Shown: one piece after another, positions 1 to 6,224 of the stretch
Layout of the letters: every line of letters starts with the position of its first letter
Numbering within the stretch: the first letter of the stretch is position 1
Virus record (IMG/VR): IMGVR_UViG_3300029908_000007
Span: 1 to 64,000 of that record
Reading direction: 5' to 3' (one strand)
Source of the DNA: a virus
DNA: 64,000 nt
Notes under the pieces: generated by a model
Told to the model about the DNA's origin: nothing
Database searches by the model: none
The model's input: the letters and a program-made list of their open reading frames with translations, nothing else
Program-made: the position numbers and the translations under genes

Positions 1-103
1 CGTGCGATTCGAGCCAGGTTAGGGCGTGCGATTCGAGCCAGGTTACGGCGTATGGTTCGAGCCAGGTTAGGGCGTGCGATTCGAGCCAGGTTACGGCGTA
101 TGG
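1..103 (+). repeat. 24-bp tandem repeat encoding an octapeptide repeat
   Basis: Four head-to-tail copies of a 24-bp unit (1-24, 25-48, 49-72, 73-96) and a 7-bp partial copy. Copies differ at only a few positions (aggg/acgg and tgcga/tatgg variants). The unit length is eight codons, and the third reading frame is open through all copies and continues in frame into the gene ending at 578. The array runs off the left edge, so the total copy number is unknown. Confidence 0.9.
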
Positions 104-578
104 AAATTCTATGATAGCCGTACTATCTGCGCTTGTAATTTTGCACAAAATTAAACAATATGCAATTGTCGCGCTTGACGGCGTTAAGGTGAAATTGCCG
201 AAGAAAGATAAGACGGCTACGGTTATCAAGCGTAAATTGGTACTACACAACATTAAATCATTTGTTGACATCTACGATCTAAAGATAGAGGATGATTCGG
301 TTATTCTTTATAAATCGGTCAATCCTGATACGCTCTGCGATTTTCAAACAGGTAAGGTAAAGTATGAGGGTACCGTAGAGGCATTGGATTTTGATCCAAG
401 TAAGGAAAGGGAATGCGGAGGAGGATTGCATTTGTGTGCTACTCCGGAATTAACCCAAACTTTCAATGTAGGTAAGATATTGAAATGTAAAGTCAAGCTT
501 AAAGACATTGGAGTCTATGGCAAAAACATTATGAAAGTACGGTGTCGCAAGGTAGAGGTTTTGGGAGAGGTGGGGTAA
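3..578 (+). CDS. 3' part of octapeptide-repeat (solenoid-like) protein with conserved C-terminal domain
   Basis: 5'-truncated gene; the frame is open from base 3 and joins the ATG at 111 without interruption, so the ATG is probably internal. The visible N-terminal part is built of octapeptides of the type A-(C/Y)-(D/G)-S-S-Q-V-(R/T), ending AYGNS. Repeats of this kind occur in phage proteins and are expected to form a beta-solenoid stalk. The remaining ~155 residues hold a basic segment and a C-terminal domain with GGGLHLC-x-TPEL and a final KVRCRKVEVL, resembling a small conserved domain found at the C-terminus of phage repeat proteins (DUF7666-like, from memory). The function is unknown; a virion stalk or a recognition protein are both possible. 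The alternative start at 111 cannot be excluded. Confidence 0.7.
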   Translation, partial: CDSSQVRACDSSQVTAYGSSQVRACDSSQVTAYGNSMIAVLSALVILHKIKQYAIVALDGVKVKLPKKDKTATVIKRKLVLHNIKSFVDIYDLKIEDDSVILYKSVNPDTLCDFQTGKVKYEGTVEALDFDPSKERECGGGLHLCATPELTQTFNVGKILKCKVKLKDIGVYGKNIMKVRCRKVEVLGEVG

Positions 579-598
579 GGGTTGAAATTGATAACAAA

Positions 599-629
599 CT
601 TTTGGGTTATCCAAAAGTGTTTTTGAGGA
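599..629 (+). promoter_or_regulatory. Repeated stem-loop plus Shine-Dalgarno module, copy 1
   Basis: A perfect 7-bp stem CTTTTGG/CCAAAAG with loop GTTAT is followed by TGTTTTTGAGGAG. The T-run makes it terminator-like, yet it ends directly in a strong ribosome binding site for the gene at 637. A near-identical copy is at 2330 and a degenerate one at 1704. It may act as an attenuator, an mRNA processing site or an mRNA 5'-end stabiliser. Confidence 0.7.
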
Positions 630-636
630 GAACGGT

Positions 637-807
637 ATGGCACTTATATTTTGGGTTTGTTTGACTCTTGGTCTAACCGATACCTTGCTGGGGTTGGTCT
701 TCGCGAACACCGAGGCGCTTGTCTTGGGACTGCTGATGCTAGGCATAGACGTGGCGCTGGTATACCGGGGTAGAGTTAAAAATCGTAAGCAAGGAAATAA
801 GAATTGA
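637..807 (+). CDS. Small two-helix membrane protein
   Basis: 56-residue protein with two hydrophobic stretches (about residues 3-22 and 28-43) and a very basic C-terminal tail (RGRVKNRKQGNKN), so probably an inner-membrane hairpin with a cytoplasmic tail. AGGAG lies about 7 bases before the ATG, within the repeated stem-loop module. No family recognised; the size and topology also fit a holin-like protein, but nothing specific supports this. Confidence 0.65.
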   Translation: MALIFWVCLTLGLTDTLLGLVFANTEALVLGLLMLGIDVALVYRGRVKNRKQGNKN

Positions 808-834
808 AAAGTGAATTTTAACAAAGGAGACTAT

Positions 835-1704
835 ATGAAGACTATGAAAACGCAGATTAAGGAAGCCGCTCTAGTGGTGTTGGGATTGGGATTGCTAGCT
901 ATTGCAGTAAGTGCGCTGACGGGTTGCGGACGCCAGGAGTTCTACCAAGGACTTCAAGGGCCTCAAGGAGCGCAGGGCAATACAGGAGCGCAGGGGCAAG
1001 GCGCTGGGGTTCAAGTAACCGAAGCTACTAGCTGTCCCGCTGGTGGTATTAACCTGGAAACATTTATCGATCCTTTCAATACGGGTATCTTTCAGACCGG
1101 CGATACAGTTACATCGTTGTCTACTATCTGTAATGGAAATAATGGCTCAAATGGTACGAATGGCCAAAACGGCGATAGCTTTCAGGTAACTCAGATCGCG
1201 GCTACAGTAGCACAATGTACTACGGGCGGTGTAGTTTATTCTACTACAGAAAAAGATGGCAACGGAAATGTGTTATCTACTAGTCAAGCCGTGGTTTGTA
1301 ATGGATTAGTTGGACAAACGGGAGCTACTGGAAATACTGGTGCTACGGGCGCGACTGGCCAAACAGGAGCTACAGGAGCCGCTGGCCAAAATGCACCGGC
1401 AATGCTTGGGGTTGAAAAGTTTATTGCTCCATGCGGAACTGCGAGCAGTCCTTGGAAGGAACAGCTTGTGTGTTTTTCAAACGGTACATTGCTTGCGGAC
1501 TTCAGTGCTACTATGTCCGGAGATGAGACTCGACTCAGCTTCATTCCAGCTGGGAGTTATGAAGATACCGATGCCAGCGGGTGTAACTTCAGTGTTGCGA
1601 TTGACAGTCATGGCAATAGTACGGTGAGCTACGCTGCGGGTAGCAACCAATACGCTACATGGGTGGCGGGTAGTCAAGTTTGTACTAATAGCTTGGGTAA
1701 CTAG
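835..1704 (+). CDS. Collagen-like lipoprotein
   Basis: 289-residue exported lipoprotein. The start at 835 is preferred over the in-frame GTG at 811 because AAAGGAG lies just upstream and the signal peptide then begins normally (MKTMKTQIK, hydrophobic core, lipobox L-T-G-C with Cys31). Gly-X-Y collagen-like repeats follow at about residues 39-58 and 158-187, with an N-G rich stretch near 100-113 and a globular Cys-containing C-terminal part. Lipidated at the outer or inner membrane. Collagen-like repeats also occur in phage tail fibres, but the signal peptide and lipobox argue for a host-envelope protein made during infection. It heads a run of exported and membrane proteins, which suggests an envelope-directed role such as surface change or superinfection exclusion (inference). 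Confidence 0.85.
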   Translation: MKTMKTQIKEAALVVLGLGLLAIAVSALTGCGRQEFYQGLQGPQGAQGNTGAQGQGAGVQVTEATSCPAGGINLETFIDPFNTGIFQTGDTVTSLSTICNGNNGSNGTNGQNGDSFQVTQIAATVAQCTTGGVVYSTTEKDGNGNVLSTSQAVVCNGLVGQTGATGNTGATGATGQTGATGAAGQNAPAMLGVEKFIAPCGTASSPWKEQLVCFSNGTLLADFSATMSGDETRLSFIPAGSYEDTDASGCNFSVAIDSHGNSTVSYAAGSNQYATWVAGSQVCTNSLGN

Positions 1705-1724
1705 AAAAGTGTTTTTGAGGAGGA
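1704..1724 (+). promoter_or_regulatory. Degenerate copy of stem-loop/RBS module
   Basis: Carries the right half of the module (AAAAGTGTTTTTGAGGAGG) found at 611-630 and 2344-2358, directly before the ATG at 1728. The left arm is degenerate and overlaps the end of the upstream lipoprotein gene, so the stem is no longer perfect. Confidence 0.55.
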
Positions 1725-1727
1725 CTT

Positions 1728-1898
1728 ATGGACGATGTTAAATTTATTAAAATAGTTTTCGCTTACGGAGTTGGTCAAAACAAGAGAACAGAATCTTTCG
1801 AAGTCGAGGAAGATATGTCTGACCAGGAATTAGATGAAATGCTCAATGACTGGATTTTAGAAAATGTCAATGGATACTGGAAAAAGGAAAATGTATGA
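1728..1898 (+). CDS. Small acidic hypothetical protein
   Basis: 56-residue soluble, acidic protein (acidic stretch around VEEDMSDQELDEM) ending W-K-K-E-N-V. A strong GAGGAGG precedes the ATG, and its stop overlaps the next start as ATGA (1895-1898), so the two are translationally coupled. No family recognised. Confidence 0.7.
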   Translation: MDDVKFIKIVFAYGVGQNKRTESFEVEEDMSDQELDEMLNDWILENVNGYWKKENV

Positions 1899-2326
1899 AA
1901 CTATTAATGATTGCGATGTTCTTGGTTCCCGGATTAGCTCTAGCAGATGGAAAGACTATGCCTAATGGACAGAAGTGTGCTGACGGCTGGCTCTGCGTGC
2001 CACCGGGCAAGCCTAAAATCCATAAGAAAATGGCACAGAAACCAAAACCGAAACCAGCACCTACAGTATGTCCTAAGCTGGTTGTGGTAGAGACCAAAGA
2101 AGTTGTGAAAGAAGTCCAGACAGTCCAGAACAACCACCTGAGACTCTTAGGTGGAGTTGGTCCTACCGGCTTAGGAGCGAGCGGAGTCAATCCAGTTGTC
2201 TTTACTACGAATCGAATGGCGGTATTTGGGCTGGGCTACGGCAGGAATGTCAGTGGACGATGGAGCCTGGAGGGTGAAGCCGAGACCAATGGAACGGTGA
2301 TGGTGGGTGTGGGTTATCAATGGTGA
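1895..2326 (+). CDS. Exported protein with outer-membrane-like C-terminus
   Basis: 143 residues. An N-terminal signal peptide (MKLLMIAMFLVPGLALA, cleavage before DGK) is followed by a region with Cys pairs, a K/P-rich linker (about residues 43-56) and a coil-like VVVETKEVVKEVQTVQ. The final ~60 residues contain alternating hydrophobic strands and end in G-V-G-Y-Q-W, an aromatic terminus typical of outer-membrane beta-barrel strands. It is too short for a whole barrel, so it may oligomerise or form a periplasmic beta domain. Coupled to the upstream gene by an ATGA overlap; part of the envelope-protein cluster. Confidence 0.7.
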   Translation: MKLLMIAMFLVPGLALADGKTMPNGQKCADGWLCVPPGKPKIHKKMAQKPKPKPAPTVCPKLVVVETKEVVKEVQTVQNNHLRLLGGVGPTGLGASGVNPVVFTTNRMAVFGLGYGRNVSGRWSLEGEAETNGTVMVGVGYQW

Positions 2327-2329
2327 CAG

Positions 2330-2358
2330 CTTTTGGGTTATCCAAAAGTGTTTTTTGA
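2330..2358 (+). promoter_or_regulatory. Repeated stem-loop plus RBS module, copy 2
   Basis: Same 7-bp stem CTTTTGG/CCAAAAG and loop GTTAT as at 599-617, followed by TGTTTTTTGAGG and then a second purine-rich RBS (AAAAGGAG) before the ATG at 2374. Starts four bases after the previous stop codon. Confidence 0.7.
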
Positions 2359-2373
2359 GGAAAAGGAGACCGA

Positions 2374-2625
2374 ATGAAATACCTAACATTGGCTTTACTG
2401 TTGCTTTCAGGATGTGTGAGGGATCTGCAAGTGGGCGAATGTATTATTATTCGACACAAAACCAAACCTGCTCAGGCTTTGAAAGTTGTTGAGGTAGGTG
2501 AGTATAGTGTTAAATTTATTGATACAATAGGCACTCACTTTATTATAACAAAAGAAGATTTGAATACTAATGGAATCGATAGACTAGATTGCTTCAACTT
2601 TTTTGATAAAGGCGGTGGCAAATGA
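2374..2625 (+). CDS. Small lipoprotein
   Basis: 83 residues. N-terminus MKYLTLALLLLSGC contains a lipobox (L-S-G-C, Cys14). The mature part is short and mixed (a VGEC motif, KVVEVGEYSVKFID strand-like section). The start has an AAGGAG at the right distance. The stop overlaps the next ATG (ATGA). It resembles the second lipoprotein at 5717 in size and opening (MKYL-L-LLSGC), suggesting related proteins. Confidence 0.75.
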   Translation: MKYLTLALLLLSGCVRDLQVGECIIIRHKTKPAQALKVVEVGEYSVKFIDTIGTHFIITKEDLNTNGIDRLDCFNFFDKGGGK

Positions 2626-2807
2626 ACAAAGCACAGAAAGTATTTTTGGAGTTACTGGTCTGGCTAGGGTATGTGCTGGTTACTATGGCCTCTCTGATAA
2701 ATGCTATGTTTGATAACAGTATGGGAGCCCAGCTATTGCCAGTAGTTCTAATAGGTTCTGGGATCGGTATGATATTCATCATCCTAGGCAAAGAGAGGAA
2801 CAAATGA
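2622..2807 (+). CDS. Small two-helix membrane protein
   Basis: 61 residues with two clear transmembrane segments (about 8-28 and 37-55) separated by a short polar loop, and a basic end (KERNK). Coupled by ATGA overlaps on both sides. No family recognised; a small inner-membrane protein in the envelope cluster. Confidence 0.7.
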   Translation: MNKAQKVFLELLVWLGYVLVTMASLINAMFDNSMGAQLLPVVLIGSGIGMIFIILGKERNK

Positions 2808-2992
2808 ACAATCAAGAAGTCAAAGATTACGCGCTCAAAGTCCTAACAAGTATTCGTATCTATTGTGAAACCAGTAGCGCCAGTGGATACAGCGAAGATA
2901 TGCTGGAATGTGTCAATAAAGAGCTTGAACCAATCCTGGAGATATGCAATAATTCGATTAGAAAGATTCGAGGACAAGATGAAAACATTTGA
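2804..2992 (+). CDS. Small helical hypothetical protein
   Basis: 62 residues, predicted mainly helical, with three Cys residues (YCET, LECV, EICN). Start overlaps the preceding stop as ATGA; its 3' end overlaps the gene at 2979 by 14 bases. No family recognised. Confidence 0.65.
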   Translation: MNNQEVKDYALKVLTSIRIYCETSSASGYSEDMLECVNKELEPILEICNNSIRKIRGQDENI

Positions 2993-3146
2993 AATCTTAT
3001 ACACTGCGACGGTAAAAACAGCTTATGTTGTCCAGGCCGAAACCAGTGAAGAGGCCGAGGCAAAGTTTGATAGAGGCGTCTATGGGCGTGAGAGAGAAAT
3101 AGACCTATACGATGTAGAAATTATTGCAACTAAGGAGATTCCATGA
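2979..3146 (+). CDS. DpnD/PcfM-like small protein
   Basis: 55 residues from the ATG at 2979 (MKTFEILYTATVKTAYVVQA). The longer in-frame reading from 2865 overlaps the upstream gene and is unlikely. The pattern F-E-I-x-x-T-x-T-V...V-V-Q-A-E-T-S-E-E-A-E resembles the short DpnD/PcfM-type fold found on phages and conjugative elements; the role is unknown. Overlaps next gene by 4 bases. Confidence 0.6.
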   Translation: MKTFEILYTATVKTAYVVQAETSEEAEAKFDRGVYGREREIDLYDVEIIATKEIP

Positions 3147-3397
3147 AAAACAAAGAACTCAAGCAATGGGATTTTGCCGCTGTCTTTGATGAACGCTATG
3201 GCCACCTCAACTTTGATTGCTACAACAAGCCACCACAAGAGAAGGGCTGGGCTCAAGTATTTGTTTGCGCGGAACAGCCTATTCCACAGGAATGGCGGGA
3301 TGCTTTTTTAGATGAGATTACCAGTGAAGACGTGGGTTATAAGAAGATGCTCGAAGAAGATCTAAGAACTTTTGGTGTAAGATGGCTGTCTTCGTAA
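3143..3397 (+). CDS. Hypothetical protein
   Basis: 84-residue acidic, tryptophan-containing soluble protein, coupled to the upstream gene by an ATGA-type overlap. GGAG in AAGGAGATTCC precedes the start. No family recognised. Confidence 0.65.
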   Translation: MKNKELKQWDFAAVFDERYGHLNFDCYNKPPQEKGWAQVFVCAEQPIPQEWRDAFLDEITSEDVGYKKMLEEDLRTFGVRWLSS

Positions 3398-3468
3398 GCG
3401 TTACGTTACTATCAATTGCTTGGTTTATGGTTGGATGGCACGTTGGTGAATTTTATAGAGGGAAATGA
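3382..3468 (+). CDS. Tiny single-pass membrane protein
   Basis: 28-residue reading frame (MAVFVSVTLLSIAWFMVGWH...) overlapping the end of the previous gene by 16 bases and ending one base before the next ATG. One hydrophobic helix with a short polar tail. Supported by position between two genes without another reading frame and by its membrane-like composition; no RBS is obvious. Confidence 0.4.
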   Translation: MAVFVSVTLLSIAWFMVGWHVGEFYRGK

Positions 3469-3469
3469 T

Positions 3470-3694
3470 ATGAAGTTTAAATTTAACGATAAGGTTAGGG
3501 TTACTCAAGAAGGTTTTTATGAAGGTTGTACGGGAAGAGTGAAGAGCTACGCAAAATTCGATGTCTCTCCAACGAAACAAATTTGTTACGATGTAGACTT
3601 CAAAGGCCAACAAGCTCAATTCTGGCAACACGAGTTGGAGTTGTTTGTAAAGCCACGACCAAAACCTACGCCTACGCCTTCTAAGGTACGATGA
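3470..3694 (+). CDS. Small KOW/SH3-like protein
   Basis: 74 residues from the ATG at 3470, with AGAGGGA upstream; the longer frame from 3416 overlaps the tiny gene before it. N-terminus KFNDKVRVTQEGFYEGCTGRV resembles a KOW/SH3-like barrel opening (V-R-V-x(7)-G-x-x-G-x-V), and the protein ends in a proline-rich tail (PRPKPTPTP). Possibly nucleic-acid or protein binding; inferred from pattern only. Confidence 0.6.
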   Translation: MKFKFNDKVRVTQEGFYEGCTGRVKSYAKFDVSPTKQICYDVDFKGQQAQFWQHELELFVKPRPKPTPTPSKVR

Positions 3695-3695
3695 G

Positions 3696-4199
3696 GTGAC
3701 ACTTAAACGCGCCTTCAAATACAGCCTAGCCCTCCACGCCGTCTTGCTATTCCTCATGGCGGGCAGTCCCACCGGATGTGGTGGCGGTGGTAAAGGTGAC
3801 AGCGACAGCGATGGCAAAGATAAAAAGAATGGTGGCGGCGAAAAGAAACAGCGTATTGTGGAGAAGCCCCATGTAACCAAGATCGATCTCGTCGATCCTT
3901 CCGAGGTCGGTGAGGGTAAAAAGAAACCAAAGTATAAAGATCGAGACTGTGGAAAATATTCTTGGTTTGGGGGCGTGGGTTTAGAAGAAAGTACGTCGAT
4001 CACTGGCACCAAGGTAGTCGTCAATATTTATAAAGATTATCCCGCCTACAAAGCTGGCGTGCGTGTAGGAGATGTACTTGGTAATCCCGGTATGTTAAAG
4101 GGACCTCCTGGAACTCAGGTCAAGATCATGTATTCCAGAAATGGAAAATATTACGCCGTTGAAGTTATCAGAGAGAAGATCTGTGTTGAAGACAATTAA
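3696..4199 (+). CDS. PDZ-domain lipoprotein
   Basis: 167 residues, GTG start right after the previous stop (ATGAGGTGA). Hydrophobic N-terminus ending in a lipobox-like P-T-G-C (about residue 28), then a low-complexity G/S/D/K linker, then a PDZ-like domain in the last ~70 residues: a GGVGLEES strand, the YPAYKAGVRVGDVL helix/turn and the PGTQVKIMYSRNGK strand, all hallmarks of PDZ domains in periplasmic proteases and secretion proteins. No protease domain is attached, so it would bind C-termini of envelope proteins or regulate a host protease (inference). Confidence 0.75.
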   Translation: MTLKRAFKYSLALHAVLLFLMAGSPTGCGGGGKGDSDSDGKDKKNGGGEKKQRIVEKPHVTKIDLVDPSEVGEGKKKPKYKDRDCGKYSWFGGVGLEESTSITGTKVVVNIYKDYPAYKAGVRVGDVLGNPGMLKGPPGTQVKIMYSRNGKYYAVEVIREKICVEDN

Positions 4200-4512
4200 T
4201 TGTGAAATCCAGGGATGCTCGCGGAAGATAAGAGCAAGGAAGCTCTGTAGCACTCACTATAATCGCATGATGAAAAAGGGAAGACTTCAAAAACTCCATG
4301 TATTCGATGGCCGTTGCAAAGACTGCGAACAACCCAAGATTAGAATTAGAAGCGAACGCAGGAAGTCTAAGACCAGCTTTCATTACGTCGATGATCGTGG
4401 ACGTTTGTGGAATGGATTTGTCTGTCCTGATTGCAAGAACCCGAAACTATTGGTGAATAATAAGACAAAAAAACGCAAAGAAAGTGTTGACGATGATTTC
4501 ATTTATTGCTAA
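4183..4512 (+). CDS. Zinc-finger protein
   Basis: About 109 residues from the GTG at 4183, which follows AGAGAAG; the ATG at 4141 would overlap the PDZ gene much further. A first cluster C-E-I-Q-G-C...K-L-C-S-T-H-Y resembles the C-x4-C...L-C-x2-H zinc motif common in phage DNA-binding and HNH-associated proteins. Two more CxxC pairs (CKDC, CPDC) follow. Probably a DNA-binding regulator; no catalytic motif seen. Confidence 0.6.
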   Translation: MLKTINCEIQGCSRKIRARKLCSTHYNRMMKKGRLQKLHVFDGRCKDCEQPKIRIRSERRKSKTSFHYVDDRGRLWNGFVCPDCKNPKLLVNNKTKKRKESVDDDFIYC

Positions 4513-4531
4513 GTTGGTTATGAGGTGACCT

Positions 4532-5071
4532 ATGCTTGGATCTAGACCACTGGAAAATAAAGAAATCGAATTAATGCTAGCTGAAATGCGTTGTCTGCGC
4601 GACCAATGTCTCCTGGTTGTAGGGCTCAAAACTGGATTTAGAATCAGCGAGCTGCTCAGCTTAACCGTAGACAGCGTCATGCAATACGGAGAAATCAGGA
4701 ACTCTATTACCGTCAGTCGGGCCAATATGAAGGGTAAGATCAGCAGTAGAACCGTGGTACTTCACGACGACGCTAAGAAGATTCTCAAAGAATATTTGTC
4801 ACAAAAACAGCTACAAATTTGTGACAAACTCTTCCCTATTAGTAGGATGCAAGCCAGCAGAATCATTAGGAATGCAGCTAAGCGTGCGCGAGTAGGGGGT
4901 AAGGTGACCAGCCATAGCTGCCGCAAGACGTTTGCTAAGAAAGTTTATTACGCTTTGAAGAAAGATCTCATCTCTACACAGAAAGCGTTGGGCCATAAAA
5001 GCGTTAATAGTACGGTGAGCTATCTTAGTTTCGACCAGAACGAAATCGACGCAGCAATTAAGGGTGTATAG
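4532..5071 (+). CDS. Tyrosine recombinase, catalytic domain only
   Basis: 179 residues covering just the C-terminal catalytic domain of the integrase/XerC-D family. Catalytic residues visible in order: Arg37 (TGFRISEL), Lys67 or Lys69 in the beta-hairpin, His128 and Arg131 (HSCRKTF), His155 (LGHKSV) and nucleophile Tyr164 (STVSYL). The usual ~100-residue core-binding N-terminal domain is absent and no upstream frame supplies it. AGGTGACC precedes the ATG. It could act in resolution of concatemers, integration or inversion; no attachment site is visible nearby. Confidence 0.85.
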   Translation: MLGSRPLENKEIELMLAEMRCLRDQCLLVVGLKTGFRISELLSLTVDSVMQYGEIRNSITVSRANMKGKISSRTVVLHDDAKKILKEYLSQKQLQICDKLFPISRMQASRIIRNAAKRARVGGKVTSHSCRKTFAKKVYYALKKDLISTQKALGHKSVNSTVSYLSFDQNEIDAAIKGV

Positions 5072-5139
5072 GTATTAGATAGTGACTACAAGTTCTACGG
5101 ATTTAAAAAGTTGGTGATTTGAAAACATTGGGAAATTAA

Positions 5140-5157
5140 TTGGCACGAAGATAGCAA
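5140..5157 (+). promoter_or_regulatory. Possible sigma-54-type promoter
   Basis: TTGGCACG-N4-TAGCAA matches the -24/-12 consensus (TGGCACG-N4-TTGCW) except for one base, with GG (5142) and GC (5154) exactly 12 bases apart. A sigma-70 reading (TTGGCA, 16-bp spacer, TATAAA at 5162) also exists but would start transcription inside the RBS. A chance match is possible and no enhancer-binding protein was seen. Confidence 0.3.
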
Positions 5158-5183
5158 TAGATATAAAATAGGAGATTAACAAA

Positions 5184-5717
5184 ATGTCAAAATTTACAAA
5201 CGCATTAGTTCCTTCGGTTCAACGCTTGATCGATGCCCTGCAGGTAAGTGTTATGACTTTATCTGAGATCCAAGAAGATCCCGAACTTGCAAAGGCTTTC
5301 GAAAACGTTCCCAGCGATTATCAGGGATGCTATCATCCCGTAGAAGACGTCATCATGATTAGAGATGAATACCTGTACAACTCTACTGAGATCGTTCTTC
5401 ACGAACTCATTCACTGGGCTGGTGCTGAAGGCCGATTGAACCGTAAATGGATTTTAAATAGTCGAGCTGCGATGATGACGTCAGACGCAGACGTTATCAG
5501 CGATCTTATGGATACCAAAGATACCGAAGAAGCTACGGCTCAGATCGGGATGTTAAAGCTGGTAATCGTATTGGGACTAAATCCCGCGCTGTACAGCGAT
5601 CTTACCTTGGAATACCTGGAGAGTCTGCTTAGCTTTAATCTGGCCAAAGCGGATCGGGACAGTGATAAGGCCGTGGAACACTTGGTTAGCTTTCTAGGGA
5701 TGCGGAAGGTGGCGTGA
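5184..5717 (+). CDS. ArdC-like zincin metallopeptidase
   Basis: 177 residues. The motif HELIHWAGAEGRLNR (His73, Glu74, His77) matches the polyvalent-protein/ArdC-type zincin signature (HElxHWTGxxxRLxR), and TEEATAQIG (Glu115/116) fits the downstream third-ligand helix of that family. In ArdC the domain accompanies single-strand DNA binding and protects incoming DNA from restriction; here only the peptidase module is present. GGAG lies 10 bases before the ATG. An anti-restriction or host-takeover role is inference. Coupled to the next gene by TGATG. Confidence 0.7.
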   Translation: MSKFTNALVPSVQRLIDALQVSVMTLSEIQEDPELAKAFENVPSDYQGCYHPVEDVIMIRDEYLYNSTEIVLHELIHWAGAEGRLNRKWILNSRAAMMTSDADVISDLMDTKDTEEATAQIGMLKLVIVLGLNPALYSDLTLEYLESLLSFNLAKADRDSDKAVEHLVSFLGMRKVA

Positions 5718-6022
5718 TGAAATACCTACTTGTGTTGATGGTGTTATTGAGTGGGTGCAACAGCAGTCCAAAGTTTAAAGTGGGGGACTTGGTTTGTAGC
5801 AATTCTGCTGTTGAGAGCGAGTTCTCGCGCACTTTGACGGCCAATGACATTACAATGGTTAGAATTGAAAAAGTAGGAAAGAAACACTATCTTTACGTAA
5901 TCTGGAACCATTACGATCAAGTCTGGATCAAAAGTGAGCCCTACGAGGATTCGTTTCGGCTACTAGATGACTACAGGCATATCTGTACTAATGACGAATT
6001 AATGGCTGTCAGCTTCGAATAA
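5717..6022 (+). CDS. Small lipoprotein
   Basis: 101 residues starting at the ATG of TGATG (the GTG one codon earlier is possible). MKYLLVLMVLLSGC carries a lipobox (L-S-G-C, Cys14). The mature part contains KFKVGDLVCS and YLYVIWNHYDQVWIKSEPY, which looks like a small SH3-like beta barrel. It resembles the lipoprotein at 2374. Confidence 0.75.
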   Translation: MKYLLVLMVLLSGCNSSPKFKVGDLVCSNSAVESEFSRTLTANDITMVRIEKVGKKHYLYVIWNHYDQVWIKSEPYEDSFRLLDDYRHICTNDELMAVSFE

Positions 6023-6032
6023 AGGAGAACGC

Positions 6033-6224
6033 GTGTCAGAAGAATTGGTTTTGTTAAGAGAATATGCTAGTAGTTTGGGTTTAATAGGCAAAGAACTTGA
6101 TGACGAAGACTGGGCCATGCTAAGAGCTGAACTTAACGATGCCGGAGAGTTCGGTCTGTACGGATGGGTTCGGGGACTTAAGAGCGCAAAAGAATTAGAA
6201 GAGTACTTGGGAGAAGAAGAATGA
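6033..6224 (+). CDS. Small acidic helical protein
   Basis: 63 residues with a GTG start, well supported by AAAGGAG. Very acidic and helical (ELDDEDWAMLRAEL, AKELEEYLGEEE). Stop overlaps the next ATG as ATGA. No family recognised. Confidence 0.7.
   Translation: MSEELVLLREYASSLGLIGKELDDEDWAMLRAELNDAGEFGLYGWVRGLKSAKELEEYLGEEE

Noticed and set aside
49-72. tRNA T-arm-like GGTTCGAGCC in the repeat
   Set aside because: It repeats every 24 bp without acceptor, D or anticodon arms, and lies inside a coding repeat.
1-103. Possible CRISPR array
   Set aside because: Units are contiguous with no spacers.
1-114. Reading frame 1 through the tandem repeats (R-A-I-R-A-R-L-G type), ending TGA at 112-114 and overlapping ATG 111
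   Set aside because: The third frame is also open and continues directly into the long gene with the known A-Y-G-S-S-Q-V type octapeptides; the ATGA overlap is most likely chance.
811-834. GTG start for the collagen-like lipoprotein
   Set aside because: The ATG at 835 has a good RBS and gives a normal signal peptide.
3425-4024. 199-aa minus-strand frame opposite the PDZ lipoprotein
   Set aside because: Low-complexity proline and serine rich, antisense to a gene with clear domains and signals.
4031-4038. Antisense AATCTTTA copies inside genes (also 32587 and 51971)
   Set aside because: Inside coding sequence and pointing away from any gene start; number fits chance.
5140-5167. Sigma-70 reading of the site upstream of 5184 (TTGGCA, 16 bp, TATAAA)
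   Set aside because: Transcription would begin inside the RBS of the gene at 5184; kept only as a weak alternative to the sigma-54-like reading.
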